From: Clostridia bacterium
GTDB lineage: Bacteria > Bacillota > Clostridia > Christensenellales > CAG-138
NCBI GenBank assembly: GCA_017514685.1
Contig: JAFWJN010000025.1
Location: 1-64,000, forward strand
Direction: 5' to 3'
DNA length: 64,000 nt
Positions 50,701-60,200 of this stretch are shown piece after piece. The position numbers and the translations under genes are program-made. Below the pieces are notes generated by a model. The model did no database searches. It saw only the letters and a program-made list of their open reading frames with translations, and had not been told where the DNA came from. The stretch's first letter is position 1. Every line of letters starts with the position of its first letter.

Positions 50701-52497
50701 ATGAACAAAAAAACGATTGTTTTCGTTTCGCTGATTCTGGCGTCTTTTTTTGTGCTTTTCCTGATTCCTTCCGCAAAAGCAGATAATGCCGTTCCGCACC
50801 GAATGATCCGGTATGATGGAAACGGAGGGACATCGGAAGCATTCGGCAACAGTTATGATGCGCAGGTGACAGGCATTCATGACAGGGAAAATACACTCCA
50901 GGGAGTAAGTTATTTCTCACGTGAAGGGTATCTTCTTGCCGGCTGGAATACTGCCCCTGACGGAAGCGGAATTCATATCGGACTCGGGAGCCGGATCACG
51001 TACTCCGAGGGATTGATCTTGTATGCGGAATGGGCGGAAGCGACGGATGAGTCGCTCTTTGCCTCAGAGAACGGAACGATTCTTTCCTATATCGGGTCTG
51101 GGAATACGGTTGTTATTCCGGACACGATTGAAGGACAGGCCGTAAAAAAAATTGCAGAGGGAGCGTTCAGCAATCTCGCACTGAAGTCTCTGATCCTGCC
51201 GCCTTCCCTGGAAACGATTGAAAACGGGGCCTTCTCAAAATGCATGATCGAGAACCTGACCCTTTATGACCGTATAAAAACTCTTTCAGATGATTCGTTC
51301 GCAGAATGTACGGTTCATACTGTTCATGTGAATGCAGCGCGTCCGCCGGTTTACAGCGGTTCCTATTTTGATACTTTTTCCGATAAATATGATTATCTGC
51401 TGACGATCACCGACAAACAAAAGCTAGTCCTGTTTTCCGGCTCATCCGGACGCTACGGATATGACAGCCCTGCCATAGAGTCAGCATTTCCGCAGTATCG
51501 CGTCGTGAATATGGGTGTATATGCCTACACCAACGCGCTCCCGCAGTATGAACTGATCCGCCCGCTGATGCGGGAAGGCGATATTCTGCTGGTTGCACCG
51601 GAGTTTGACGCGGTGAGAGAGCAGTTCTGTACTGAAAACTGCCTTGATTCAGGATTCTGGGCGATGATGGAATCCAATTATGACGCTGCTGCAACCCTTG
51701 ATCTTGCCCGTTATACAAATATATTCAACAGTTTTGCTGATTATCAGAAAGTACGAAGCGGCATGGCCTACCGGGGATACGGGGAGAGTCCCTGGTCCTT
51801 TGATGACGATGGAAACCGTTACACGTTCGCGACATACAACACGCAGGGCGATTTTATTCTTCCGAGACCGAACAGTGAACGGGATGAACTGCACCGGCAT
51901 AATATAGCGGATTATACGACGGAGACCGTTACACCGGACGCGGCTGATTCTCTGGACCGGACCCTCAGGATCTTTACGAAATCCGGTATTAAGGTCTATT
52001 TTACATATGCGCCGCGCAACCGGTCATCTCTTACGGAACGGAGCACAAAGGGGGAGAGGGAAGCCGTACACAGTATGCTGTGCAGCAGACTCTCTGTTCC
52101 TGTAATTTCCGAGATAGAGGATTCTTTGTATTCCGGAATATATTTCTGGAATATAGACAATCACCTCTCAACAGAAGGGGTATCGATCCGTACGGCGCAG
52201 GTCATTCGTGATCTGAAAGCTGCTGTTTCCGGAGGGAAGACCGAAAGGCCTTCTGCTATGAAAGACTTCCGGATTCCTTATCCTGCGGCTTTGGGATTGT
52301 ATGCGCTTTCGCTCCTGCTGATCCTGCTCGGCAGATGGAGAAGGCTTGAATGGGCAGAGTTTGCTTCCGGAATTATCTGGGCGACGGCGACAATCACAGC
52401 TCTGGTCTATGGAGCGCCGGGATCCTTTTTGCTGATCTGCACGCTGCTGCTTTTGCTGGCTTCAATTCCCTATAGAAAGCGGGGTGAGCAGGCATGA
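50701..52497 (+). CDS. BspA-LRR plus SGNH/DHHW-type surface protein
   Basis: 598 residues from an ATG with GGAGGG 7 bases upstream. The order is: a signal or anchor helix (1-25, ending SAKA), a Listeria-Bacteroides InlB-type repeat (about 32-105, MIRYDGNGGTS..GYLLAGWNTAPDGSG..LYAEW), a BspA-type LRR_5 segment (about 115-215, IAEGAFSNLALKSLILPPSLETI), an SGNH-fold domain (about 240-515) and two or three C-terminal membrane helices. The SGNH domain has the Ser block LFSGSSGRYGYD and a D486-N487-H488 triad end in NIDNHLSTEG, like DltD/AlgX/DHHW partners of MBOAT proteins. It overlaps the MBOAT gene by ATGA. It probably transfers or removes acyl groups on a surface polymer. Confidence 0.8.
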   Translation: MNKKTIVFVSLILASFFVLFLIPSAKADNAVPHRMIRYDGNGGTSEAFGNSYDAQVTGIHDRENTLQGVSYFSREGYLLAGWNTAPDGSGIHIGLGSRITYSEGLILYAEWAEATDESLFASENGTILSYIGSGNTVVIPDTIEGQAVKKIAEGAFSNLALKSLILPPSLETIENGAFSKCMIENLTLYDRIKTLSDDSFAECTVHTVHVNAARPPVYSGSYFDTFSDKYDYLLTITDKQKLVLFSGSSGRYGYDSPAIESAFPQYRVVNMGVYAYTNALPQYELIRPLMREGDILLVAPEFDAVREQFCTENCLDSGFWAMMESNYDAAATLDLARYTNIFNSFADYQKVRSGMAYRGYGESPWSFDDDGNRYTFATYNTQGDFILPRPNSERDELHRHNIADYTTETVTPDAADSLDRTLRIFTKSGIKVYFTYAPRNRSSLTERSTKGEREAVHSMLCSRLSVPVISEIEDSLYSGIYFWNIDNHLSTEGVSIRTAQVIRDLKAAVSGGKTERPSAMKDFRIPYPAALGLYALSLLLILLGRWRRLEWAEFASGIIWATATITALVYGAPGSFLLICTLLLLLASIPYRKRGEQA

Positions 52498-53900
52498 GCT
52501 TTGACTCTCTGTTTTATCCTTTTTTTCTGCTGATTGTCGTTGTTCTGCATCATGTTCTGCCGCATCGCTACCGCAGATTCCTTCTGCTGATCGCCAGCGC
52601 TGTTTTCTACGCCTCATGGAACATCCCGCTGACCCTTCTTCTGTACGGGGTGATTGCGGTGACCTATTGTGCAGGGCTGCTGATCGGAAAATGGAGTTCT
52701 TATCAGAAACGCAGAAAAGCAGTTGTGTCTGCAGCTCTCGTAGTCTGTGTCTGCCTGCTGCTGTATTTCAAGTATTTCCGGTTTCTGATGGATGGAATTT
52801 CCTCCCTGGTCCGTCTGCTGGGAGGCAGAGGAGAATGGCAGCTTTGGAATGTACTTTTGCCGGTCGGCGTCTCGTTCTATACCTTCCAGGCAATGTCGTA
52901 TGTGATCGATGTGTATCGAGGACGGGCTCCGGAGCGGGATTTCGGATATTATGCCCTGTATATTTCATTTTTTCCGCAGCTGGTTGCAGGCCCGATCGAG
53001 AGGGCGGATGCGCTTTTGCCGCAATTGAAAGCGGAGCGTACCGTAACGGAGAATGACAGAAAAGAGGCGTACAGATTTCTGCTTTCAGGATATTTTCGCA
53101 AAATTGTTCTGGCAGATTTCTGCGGGATATTTGTCGACCGTGTCTATAGCGCTTCCATGCCGGACGGCAGCGCGGTTATGATAGGCACCTTGCTGTTTGC
53201 CGTTCAGATCTATTGTGACTTTGCGGGTTATTCTGAAATTGCCCGCGGAAGCGCGAGGCTTCTGGGAATTCACCTGATGCAGAATTTTGCCCGGCCGTAT
53301 CTTGCACCGGATATCCGGACTTTCTGGCGACGTTGGCATATCAGCCTGTCAGGCTGGCTGACTGATTATGTCTATATTCCGCTCGGCGGCTCCCGGAAAG
53401 GTTTGCTGCGGCAGATTACTGCAACGGTTGCCGTGTTCCTGATCTCCGGTCTCTGGCACGGAGCAAACTGGACTTTTGTTCTGTGGGGACTGCTGCACGG
53501 ACTCCTTGTTGTTCTGTGTGTTTTGATAAGCAGAGCGGATAGAAAAGTCATTAAGAGCAGGTTTCTGACAATCTGTTCGACTGCACTCACTTTCTTCTGT
53601 GTAACGCTTCTCTGGATCTTTTTCCGGGCTTCGAGTGTTTCACAGGCATGGAACCTGTTTTCCGTTTTGTTCTCAAGATGGAATGTTTTGGAGGGGATCG
53701 GGATTCTTCAGATGACATGGCAGGATTCCGTGCGTCTGCTGCTTTCCGTTGCCGGAATGATTTATCTTCCGTATTTGACCGCAAAGAATGAAAACCCGCG
53801 TTATATGAGTCAGGTATTTTTGCTTCTGGCGATCCTTGTAGCATGGTGGATCCGGCTTGATTCGGGAACCGCAAGTGCTTTTATCTATTTTCAGTTCTGA
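52494..53900 (+). CDS. MBOAT family membrane O-acyltransferase (AlgI/DltB-like)
   Basis: 468 residues, about eleven membrane helices. Family motifs are LPVGVSFYTFQAMSYVIDVYRG, FFPQLVAGPIERA, FCDFAGYSEIARGSARLLGI, FWRRWHISLSGWLTDYVYIPLGGSRKG and the catalytic histidine block SGLWHGANWTFVLWGLLHG. AlgI/DltB/PatA-type members carry an acyl group across the membrane and hand it to an SGNH partner outside. Here the partners are the genes on both sides. The start overlaps the previous stop, and the next gene follows after 23 bases. Confidence 0.93.
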   Translation: MSFDSLFYPFFLLIVVVLHHVLPHRYRRFLLLIASAVFYASWNIPLTLLLYGVIAVTYCAGLLIGKWSSYQKRRKAVVSAALVVCVCLLLYFKYFRFLMDGISSLVRLLGGRGEWQLWNVLLPVGVSFYTFQAMSYVIDVYRGRAPERDFGYYALYISFFPQLVAGPIERADALLPQLKAERTVTENDRKEAYRFLLSGYFRKIVLADFCGIFVDRVYSASMPDGSAVMIGTLLFAVQIYCDFAGYSEIARGSARLLGIHLMQNFARPYLAPDIRTFWRRWHISLSGWLTDYVYIPLGGSRKGLLRQITATVAVFLISGLWHGANWTFVLWGLLHGLLVVLCVLISRADRKVIKSRFLTICSTALTFFCVTLLWIFFRASSVSQAWNLFSVLFSRWNVLEGIGILQMTWQDSVRLLLSVAGMIYLPYLTAKNENPRYMSQVFLLLAILVAWWIRLDSGTASAFIYFQF

Positions 53901-53923
53901 TTACTTGGAAAGGAGGGATATCA

Positions 53924-55342
53924 ATGCGGAAAATAACCCGGTATATTCTGACTGCCGTGATCGTGCTTCTGGTTCCGGTAATGCTCCTTTGCTTTGCATT
54001 TCTGCTCCCTCCTCAATATGATGAGACTTATCTGGCCGGGCTGCAGGATAAAACAGAGCGGTTGAAAACAGTAAAGGGACAAAAAATTATCCTGATTGGA
54101 GGAAGCGGCGCCGCGTTTGATGTGCGTTCGGATCTTCTGGAACAGGAATTACCCGGCTATACGGTTGTCAACTATGGTTTATATGCAGGCTTGGGGACAA
54201 CCGTGATGCTCGAACTGGCGGAGCCTTATGTCCGTCAGGGCGATTTGATCGTGTTTTTACCGGAACAGAGCGGACAGACTCTTTCCACTTATTTCGATGC
54301 GAAATCACTTTGGCAGGCGGAAGACGGGGCACTGCCTCCGCTTTTGTCTCTCGGAGCCAAGGAACAAAAAGCAATGATCGGTGCTTTCGGAAGATTTGCG
54401 GCGGATAAAATGAATCTGTACCTGTCCGGCGCAAAACCGAAAGGCGAGAAGGTTTATGCGCGATCCTCTTTCAATGTCTATGGAGATATCGCATGCCGGG
54501 GAAGGGAACATAATATAATGCCGGAGGGATACGATCCGAACATGCTGATCGCCTTTGATCCGGATCTGCCGACAGATGACTTTTTCTCCATTGTAAACAC
54601 ATTCTCTGAAAAGTGCAGAAAAAAAGGCGCTGAACTATATTACTGCTTTTGTCCGATGAACGCTTCTGCTGTTTCAGCGGAAGAACTGGAGCATATCGGA
54701 GACTATACTTCAAAGCTGAAGGATCGTCTGAACTGCTCCGTTCTGGGAACAGCAGAAGAAGCGATCATGGAGCAAGGGTGGTTCTTCGATACCAATTATC
54801 ATCTGAACGAAGCCGGGCAGATTGTATATACCGCATGGCTTTCCGGGCAGCTGAAGACAGTGACGGGAAACAGAACCTCTGTTTCCATTGAGCTGCCGTC
54901 AATGCCTGAAAGCGATTCTGCGCATATCTGGGATGGCGATAACAGTGATGAGGAATACTTCCTTTATGAACCATACTCGGATGGTTTTCGCATTACGGGA
55001 TTGACAGAGCAGGGAAAAGGGCGGAATTCGCTGATCCTGCCCGCAATGTATAACGGACTTCCCGTACGAAGCTTCACTTCATCCGTTTTCTCTTATAATC
55101 AGGTGATTCGGACGATCTTTGTTAGCCGGAATATTGTGTGGATTCCGGATGATTCCTTCTTGGGATGCATCGCGCTGGAAAAGATCATTCTGGAAAATCC
55201 GGAACCGGAAACCTGCTCAGTCGGTCAGAATCTGCTGAACGGCACGGATGCGGTGATCACGGTCCCTGCTGAAGCGTATTCTTCCTACGCGACAAACTAT
55301 TTCTGGGCGATGCACGTGCCGCGCATGGAAACGGAAAAATGA
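53924..55342 (+). CDS. SGNH plus LRR_5 surface protein, MBOAT partner 2
   Basis: 472 residues. An N-terminal signal-anchor helix (about 6-30) is followed by an SGNH-type domain (about 50-320) with IILIGGSGAAFDVRSDLLE, NYGLYAGLGTT, GDLIVFLPEQ and FFDTNYHLNEAGQ, where the Asp and His would complete the triad. A C-terminal BspA-like LRR_5 segment (about 350-465, FTSSVFSYNQVIRTIFVSRNIVWIPDDSFLGC) follows. It is the mirror image of the first protein, in which the LRR part comes before the SGNH part. AAGGAGGG precedes the ATG. A bidirectional terminator follows. The substrate polymer is unknown. Confidence 0.8.
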   Translation: MRKITRYILTAVIVLLVPVMLLCFAFLLPPQYDETYLAGLQDKTERLKTVKGQKIILIGGSGAAFDVRSDLLEQELPGYTVVNYGLYAGLGTTVMLELAEPYVRQGDLIVFLPEQSGQTLSTYFDAKSLWQAEDGALPPLLSLGAKEQKAMIGAFGRFAADKMNLYLSGAKPKGEKVYARSSFNVYGDIACRGREHNIMPEGYDPNMLIAFDPDLPTDDFFSIVNTFSEKCRKKGAELYYCFCPMNASAVSAEELEHIGDYTSKLKDRLNCSVLGTAEEAIMEQGWFFDTNYHLNEAGQIVYTAWLSGQLKTVTGNRTSVSIELPSMPESDSAHIWDGDNSDEEYFLYEPYSDGFRITGLTEQGKGRNSLILPAMYNGLPVRSFTSSVFSYNQVIRTIFVSRNIVWIPDDSFLGCIALEKIILENPEPETCSVGQNLLNGTDAVITVPAEAYSSYATNYFWAMHVPRMETEK

Positions 55343-55372
55343 AGAACGGGAAAACAAGAAGAAATCAAGACG

Positions 55373-55405
55373 AAAAACGGAGCAGCCAAAGCTACTCCGT
55401 TTTTA
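55373..55405. terminator. Bidirectional terminator after the MBOAT operon
   Basis: AAAAACGGAG...CTCCGTTTTT with an inner AGC/GCT pairing and CAAA loop. Symmetric A and T runs allow use from both strands. Confidence 0.88.
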
Positions 55406-55479
55406 GATTGCTTGAAAGAATGCGTGTGTGCGCTGCCTGAAAGCCCTAAAAAGCTGTTTAAGCAGGCTGGACAGGGAAA

Positions 55480-55731
55480 CTATCTTCCGCCTTTAAAGAC
55501 CTTTTTATAAAGCCACAGAAGCAGACAGGAGCAGGCAATCGCTAGGATCATACTGACGATCCAGCTGGTGGGTTCGATGTTCAGAAGACCGCCTAAGAAT
55601 CCGCCGAGAGCGGAACCTAAGATGCCCAGAATAATATTGCCGAGCACGGAATTCTTTGTTTTCATGATTTTACCGGCAACCCATCCGATGATGGCACCGA
55701 TTACAACAGAAACAAGCAGTTTGACCAACAT
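55480..55731 (-). CDS. GlsB/YeaQ/YmgE family small membrane protein
   Basis: 83 residues, three hydrophobic helices with repeated glycine motifs (GAIIGWVAGKIMK, LGNIILGILGSALGGFLGGLL). This is the transglycosylase-associated protein family (PF04226), found in many bacteria and often induced by envelope or general stress; the molecular function is not settled. AGGAGG lies upstream of the ATG. It seems to be a single gene downstream of, but separate from, the CotH-VTC-DUF4956 set. Confidence 0.88.
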   Translation of the reverse strand: MLVKLLVSVVIGAIIGWVAGKIMKTKNSVLGNIILGILGSALGGFLGGLLNIEPTSWIVSMILAIACSCLLLWLYKKVFKGGR

Positions 55732-55797
55732 GGCAGAAACCTCCTTTGCATTTCAGAAAAGGAACAGCAAAAAAGCTGTTCCTTCAATCTTCGGTGA

Positions 55798-56481
55798 TTA
55801 CGAGATCAGGTCGCCCTGATGTGCGATCAGGGTTGCATCATAGATGCCGTCGACACGCAGGAACTTGTCGACAAAACCTGTTTCACTGGATTTGACGCGA
55901 AGCTCAACTGCAAGCTCGATACCTTCTCTCTGAACGGTCTTGGATTTGACACGCGCATAGGGAATCTGAGCAATCATGGACTTGACTGCCTTGGAAGCAC
56001 GTTCTTCGTAGTGCAGGATCAGAAGGTAGGGCAGGGATGCTTTGCGCTTCGAGGAAGCCAGCAGAAGCATGAGAACTCCGATCAGAATCGTACCGACGAC
56101 AGCCGCAAATACGAATCCGGCACCGAGCGCAATACCGACGCCGATTGCCCAGAACATAAAGACCGTATCGATTGGATCCTTGATCGCAGTACGGAAACGG
56201 ACGATAGAAAGTGCGCCGACCATACCAAGAGACAGCTTCAGGTTGTTGGACATAAACAGAATGACCATTGTGGAGACCATCGTCAGCATGACAAGGCTCA
56301 TGTTGAAGGTTTTGCTGTAAACAACACCTGAAAAGGAAAGACGGTAGATCAGATAGATGAACATTCCGAGAACGAACGCCACGAGGACGCTGCCGATCAA
56401 AGGAACGACCTGATTCGTCTGAAAGTCGAACAGTTGCAGAAACGCTGCGCGAAGAGTGCTGAAGTAGCTAGTTGATTCCAT
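55798..56481 (-). CDS. DUF4956 membrane protein of the CotH-VTC set
   Basis: 227 residues. Four membrane helices in the first 150 residues with the family signature GMVGALSIVRFRTAIKDPIDTVFMFWAIGVGIALGAG, then a soluble C-terminal domain of about 75 residues with an alternating beta pattern (AVELRVKSSETGFVDKFLRVDGIYDATLIAHQG). DUF4956 has no proven activity. It often sits next to VTC-type polyphosphate polymerase genes, and here it lies 50 bases after one. A GGAGG precedes the ATG. Confidence 0.88.
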   Translation of the reverse strand: MESTSYFSTLRAAFLQLFDFQTNQVVPLIGSVLVAFVLGMFIYLIYRLSFSGVVYSKTFNMSLVMLTMVSTMVILFMSNNLKLSLGMVGALSIVRFRTAIKDPIDTVFMFWAIGVGIALGAGFVFAAVVGTILIGVLMLLLASSKRKASLPYLLILHYEERASKAVKSMIAQIPYARVKSKTVQREGIELAVELRVKSSETGFVDKFLRVDGIYDATLIAHQGDLIS

Positions 56482-56531
56482 AATTCCTCCAATATAGTTG
56501 AAATAATTTCATTAAATGTTGGTTCTGTATG

Positions 56532-57248
56532 TTAACAGTCATATTGTCTGCAGAACAGATATTTACTTGCAGCGCTCCGCTGTGCGGCATTCAGCTGCAG
56601 CAGTTCCATGACATATTCCTCAAGATAGTCATTGAACTTCACTTCCAGGATGCATTGACCGAGATACTCGGTAGCAGGGTAGGTGATGATGTTCGGATTA
56701 AACAGATCCGTGCTTCGCATGCCGGTTCGGATATTGCGGTCCAGAGTAATACGGACATCCTGCACAGGGAAGACGAATGGCTCACGGTCATAATCGACAA
56801 TAACTTTCGGTCTGAGGTGATTTGTCACCATCTCTGCGTAAGCTTCCTTTGCAAAGGGTTCTTTGCGATGCAGAAGAAATCCATATGCTCCGGCACACAG
56901 AGCATTGCATTCCCGCTTGGAGATCGTCAGACTATGCTTCAGAATAAACTGCCCGCTTTTATGTTTGCGTTCCAGTTTGATGATGCTATCCGAAAGGTTA
57001 TAGATTCGAATGCGCCATTTGTCACGGTATTCCACTCCGTCAACTTTCTCACTTACGGCAGTATCGAACGGATCATCGAAGTAAAGACTGCGGATGAAGT
57101 ACTCGCCGCCTGACTGTACGGCGTACGGATCAGGCTGAAGCACCGCTCTGAGCCGGATCGCCAGCAGAGCGGCATCTTCTTCGGAGATGACAAATTTCAA
57201 TTCATGCCGGTATCCTTTTGAATTTTCTTTCAGCTTGAAAGGGGTCAT
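56532..57248 (-). CDS. VTC-domain polyphosphate polymerase
   Basis: 238 residues. The tunnel-fold VTC domain (PF09359) is visible in YRHELKFVIS, YFIRSLYFDDP, YRDKWRIRIYN, IIKLERKHKSGQFILK, KVIVDYDREPF and ILEVKFNDYL. The Arg/Lys/Glu residues on these strands line the active site in yeast Vtc4, which makes polyphosphate from ATP. The ATG overlaps the stop of the CotH gene (ATGA), showing tight coupling. A role in making polyphosphate, or in using a related phosphate donor, is inferred from the family. Confidence 0.88.
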   Translation of the reverse strand: MTPFKLKENSKGYRHELKFVISEEDAALLAIRLRAVLQPDPYAVQSGGEYFIRSLYFDDPFDTAVSEKVDGVEYRDKWRIRIYNLSDSIIKLERKHKSGQFILKHSLTISKRECNALCAGAYGFLLHRKEPFAKEAYAEMVTNHLRPKVIVDYDREPFVFPVQDVRITLDRNIRTGMRSTDLFNPNIITYPATEYLGQCILEVKFNDYLEEYVMELLQLNAAQRSAASKYLFCRQYDC

Positions 57249-60200
57249 AGTGAGCTTACCCTCCCGAACAGTTCAATCATTTTTGCGTCAGTCAGCTTAT
57301 AGTTCGTATACTTGTTGATGTAATTCTGGCAGTAACGCAGGAAATAGTTCTGATAGTTATTCGCATAATTGCGGATGTTGTTGCAGTGAGAATTCCATCC
57401 TTTTACCGAAAGACCGATGAACGGTCTCCAGCGTTCAAGATCGTAGTTTTCCATCTCGAAACGGATGTTCTCCTGAAGTTCATCTACCTTTGAGACGATT
57501 TTTTCAGGCGTATATACGTTGTTGAAGAAATCGGCGCAGTACTTTAGGAAAATCTCGACGAACTGGTTGTTCTGAAGCAATGACCGGCCCAGCGTTGTAT
57601 CGAATCCTCTGCCGGATCCATGTCCTGCCGGATCGAAATACTTCCAGAAGAAGTCTCTGCGGTAGCCGGAAGTGGTGTTGATGTTCGTGTTCGGATCTTC
57701 CCGGTTGAAAGCCCAGCAGAAATCGTAGGCGATCCATCTCCACTTGTTGTCCAGTTCGCTGCTCCGCCAGTATTTGATATTTCCGGAGTCAGTGTTGCCG
57801 ACGATGATCTCAAACGCGCAATACTGTGCGAAGTTTTCCACATCGATCCGGTCGCAGACATACCGGTAATCGGAGTCGTTGGAAAGATTGTAGTTCTTGC
57901 TCTTGCAGAACTCAATCAGAGCCTGATAGTCTGCAAGACCGTCTCCTGCCACAACACAGGCGCTGTTGTTGCCGTTCCCGACCAGAATATCGATTGTGGA
58001 AGGATCACTGATTCCGTAGTGCTGAGCCAGAAAGAACTTGCTGACCTTTTCCCTGAGATTATAGACGCCCCAGTATTGATCGTTCAGATATACGATGCAC
58101 TGGACGTAAGCCTGATTCGCCATGTCGACATTATTGTCGTTGAGCAGTCCGAGAACCGTGATGTCGCGGATGCGGGACAGAGCGGAATCCTGACCGGATG
58201 CACGCAGAACCAGCGACTTATACTCCGTAAAAGGTCTGTTGTCAAAGAACGGATATTCGAGCCAGGAAGGTCCGACGCCTTTGCGGGCAATCAGAGCAAT
58301 TCCTTTTTGTCCCTTGTAACGGGAGAAAGCACCGAAGATTCGAATATTCAGATCAGCCTGATAGAGAACTTCCTTTGCGTTTTCGCTGCAGTAGGTAAAT
58401 GTCGCGGGACGTTCCCACATCTTGCCGCTCATGTTGAAATTCGCCCAGCTTCCGACTTTTTCATTGCCGGAGATATACAGATCGCTTGGGGACCCTTTTC
58501 CGGTATAGTCCTCGCCTTTCACGTAAATGCCTTTTTTCGTATCAAACAGATTTGCACTGTCCGTTACTAAGAAGACTACAGGAAGATTGGTCTCGTGCGA
58601 GTTATATGTGGGCGAGCTTCCGACAATGATATAAGTGTAAGACTTGGTATCACTGGGATAATTGGCATTGCTTGGGGAGAAAGTCCTGACTCTCAGAACC
58701 GTATTGTCGGTAACTGAGATCGGACCGGAGACCCGTGTGGAATCTTTTGTCGGTATCGTCGTGTCCGTCGTATAGGTCGCAACCAGTCCGTCCGGGACTT
58801 TGATGCTGACGGTCTGAGCGGAGGTATAGATTCCGCTTGGGAGATCCGCTTCCGCCGCTTCACAGTACAGCCCGAATCCGGAAGCAGGATTCGGCGCGCC
58901 TTCCGTCGGAGTATCGAACAGGACCCAGTCACCTTTCTGATCACGTCCGTAGGAAATGCAGGAATGACACTCGGGAACTGTGACACGATCGATCATAGTG
59001 CCGTCCGGCTGGAACAGGCAGATCGTTTCGCCGCTGGAGCTGATATCAAAACTCAGCTGATAACGAAGCTGGCTTTCGGTAGCTTTTGTCTGACCGGCAC
59101 GCGGGAGACTTCCGTCCAGCTGGAGGGCGAGATATCCTTTTGCGGCGATACTCGTTCCGTTAGGAAAAACCCATTTATACGGTTCGGTATAATCATCCGT
59201 CACCGAATAACCTCCGAGATCCACCGGGTAATCGGCGCTGTTGTAGATTTCGATCCAGCTGCCGAGATCGGCATCAAACGGTCGGTCGCTCTTTGTGGAA
59301 GAACTGTATTTGTATTCGATGTAGTAACCGTTGACCAGAACTTCACTGAACATGATGTCGTGAATGCCCATCTCACCGTTCTCAGCCTTATCAAAGAGCG
59401 TATAGCCCGATTCCGTATTCGGATAGCCGGGGGTGATGCGGTCAGTCGGCGTAAATTCAGAAGTAGGATCAAAAGAGCCGTTCGGGAATGCACGGGCCAT
59501 GGAATAGTTCTTGGTCTGCGCACCGAAATCGATCATATCGATGATCTTATCATCTGCTGATGTCAGAATCAGAGTTTCGCCCCTGGATGAAAGACCGAAG
59601 TCGATACAGTGATAGCCTGCAACGGGAACCGTCGTGCTGTAGAGAAGCAGGAATTCATTGGGCTGGATCACAATACCGTCAAACGTATATTTTTTCGGCT
59701 TGCTGATATCGTCGGACAGTCCGTATCCGGTCAGATCCACAGGAGAGTTGCTGCTGTTGTAAAGCTCGATCCAGTCACAGTAGGTTCCGTCCGGACCTTT
59801 GTGCGCGGTGCTGTTGCTGGCCATGAATTCGCTGATGCGAACTGCGCTGTAGGCAAGCGTTTCTGCAGTGCCGATGGACGGATCGACCATTTTGGTCTTT
59901 TCATACGCGGCGATGCCCATTTCCGTATTCGGATACCCGGGGGAAGGAGCTTTGTTTGACCATGTGCCTGTCGCAGAATCATAGCAGTACGCAAGTCCGG
60001 AATAAGTTTCTGCAAGGGAAACTGTCGCGATGTTGACACCGCCACCGTCTGTGAAGCGGAGTACATCATCCTTGGAAAGAGCGAAATCTGCAACATTGGA
60101 GAGTCCGGTCGCTGAGCCGGAGCACCAGATAACAAGATACTCATTTGGCTTCAGGATGGTTCCTTCCGGGAAGACCCAGACGCTGACCTCATCATCAGAT

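Noticed and set aside
51300-51345. ACGGTTCATAC followed by a TGTTCATG motif as a further LytTR site
   Set aside because: It lies inside the coding region of the first SGNH gene, the spacing is not 21 bases, and no promoter follows.
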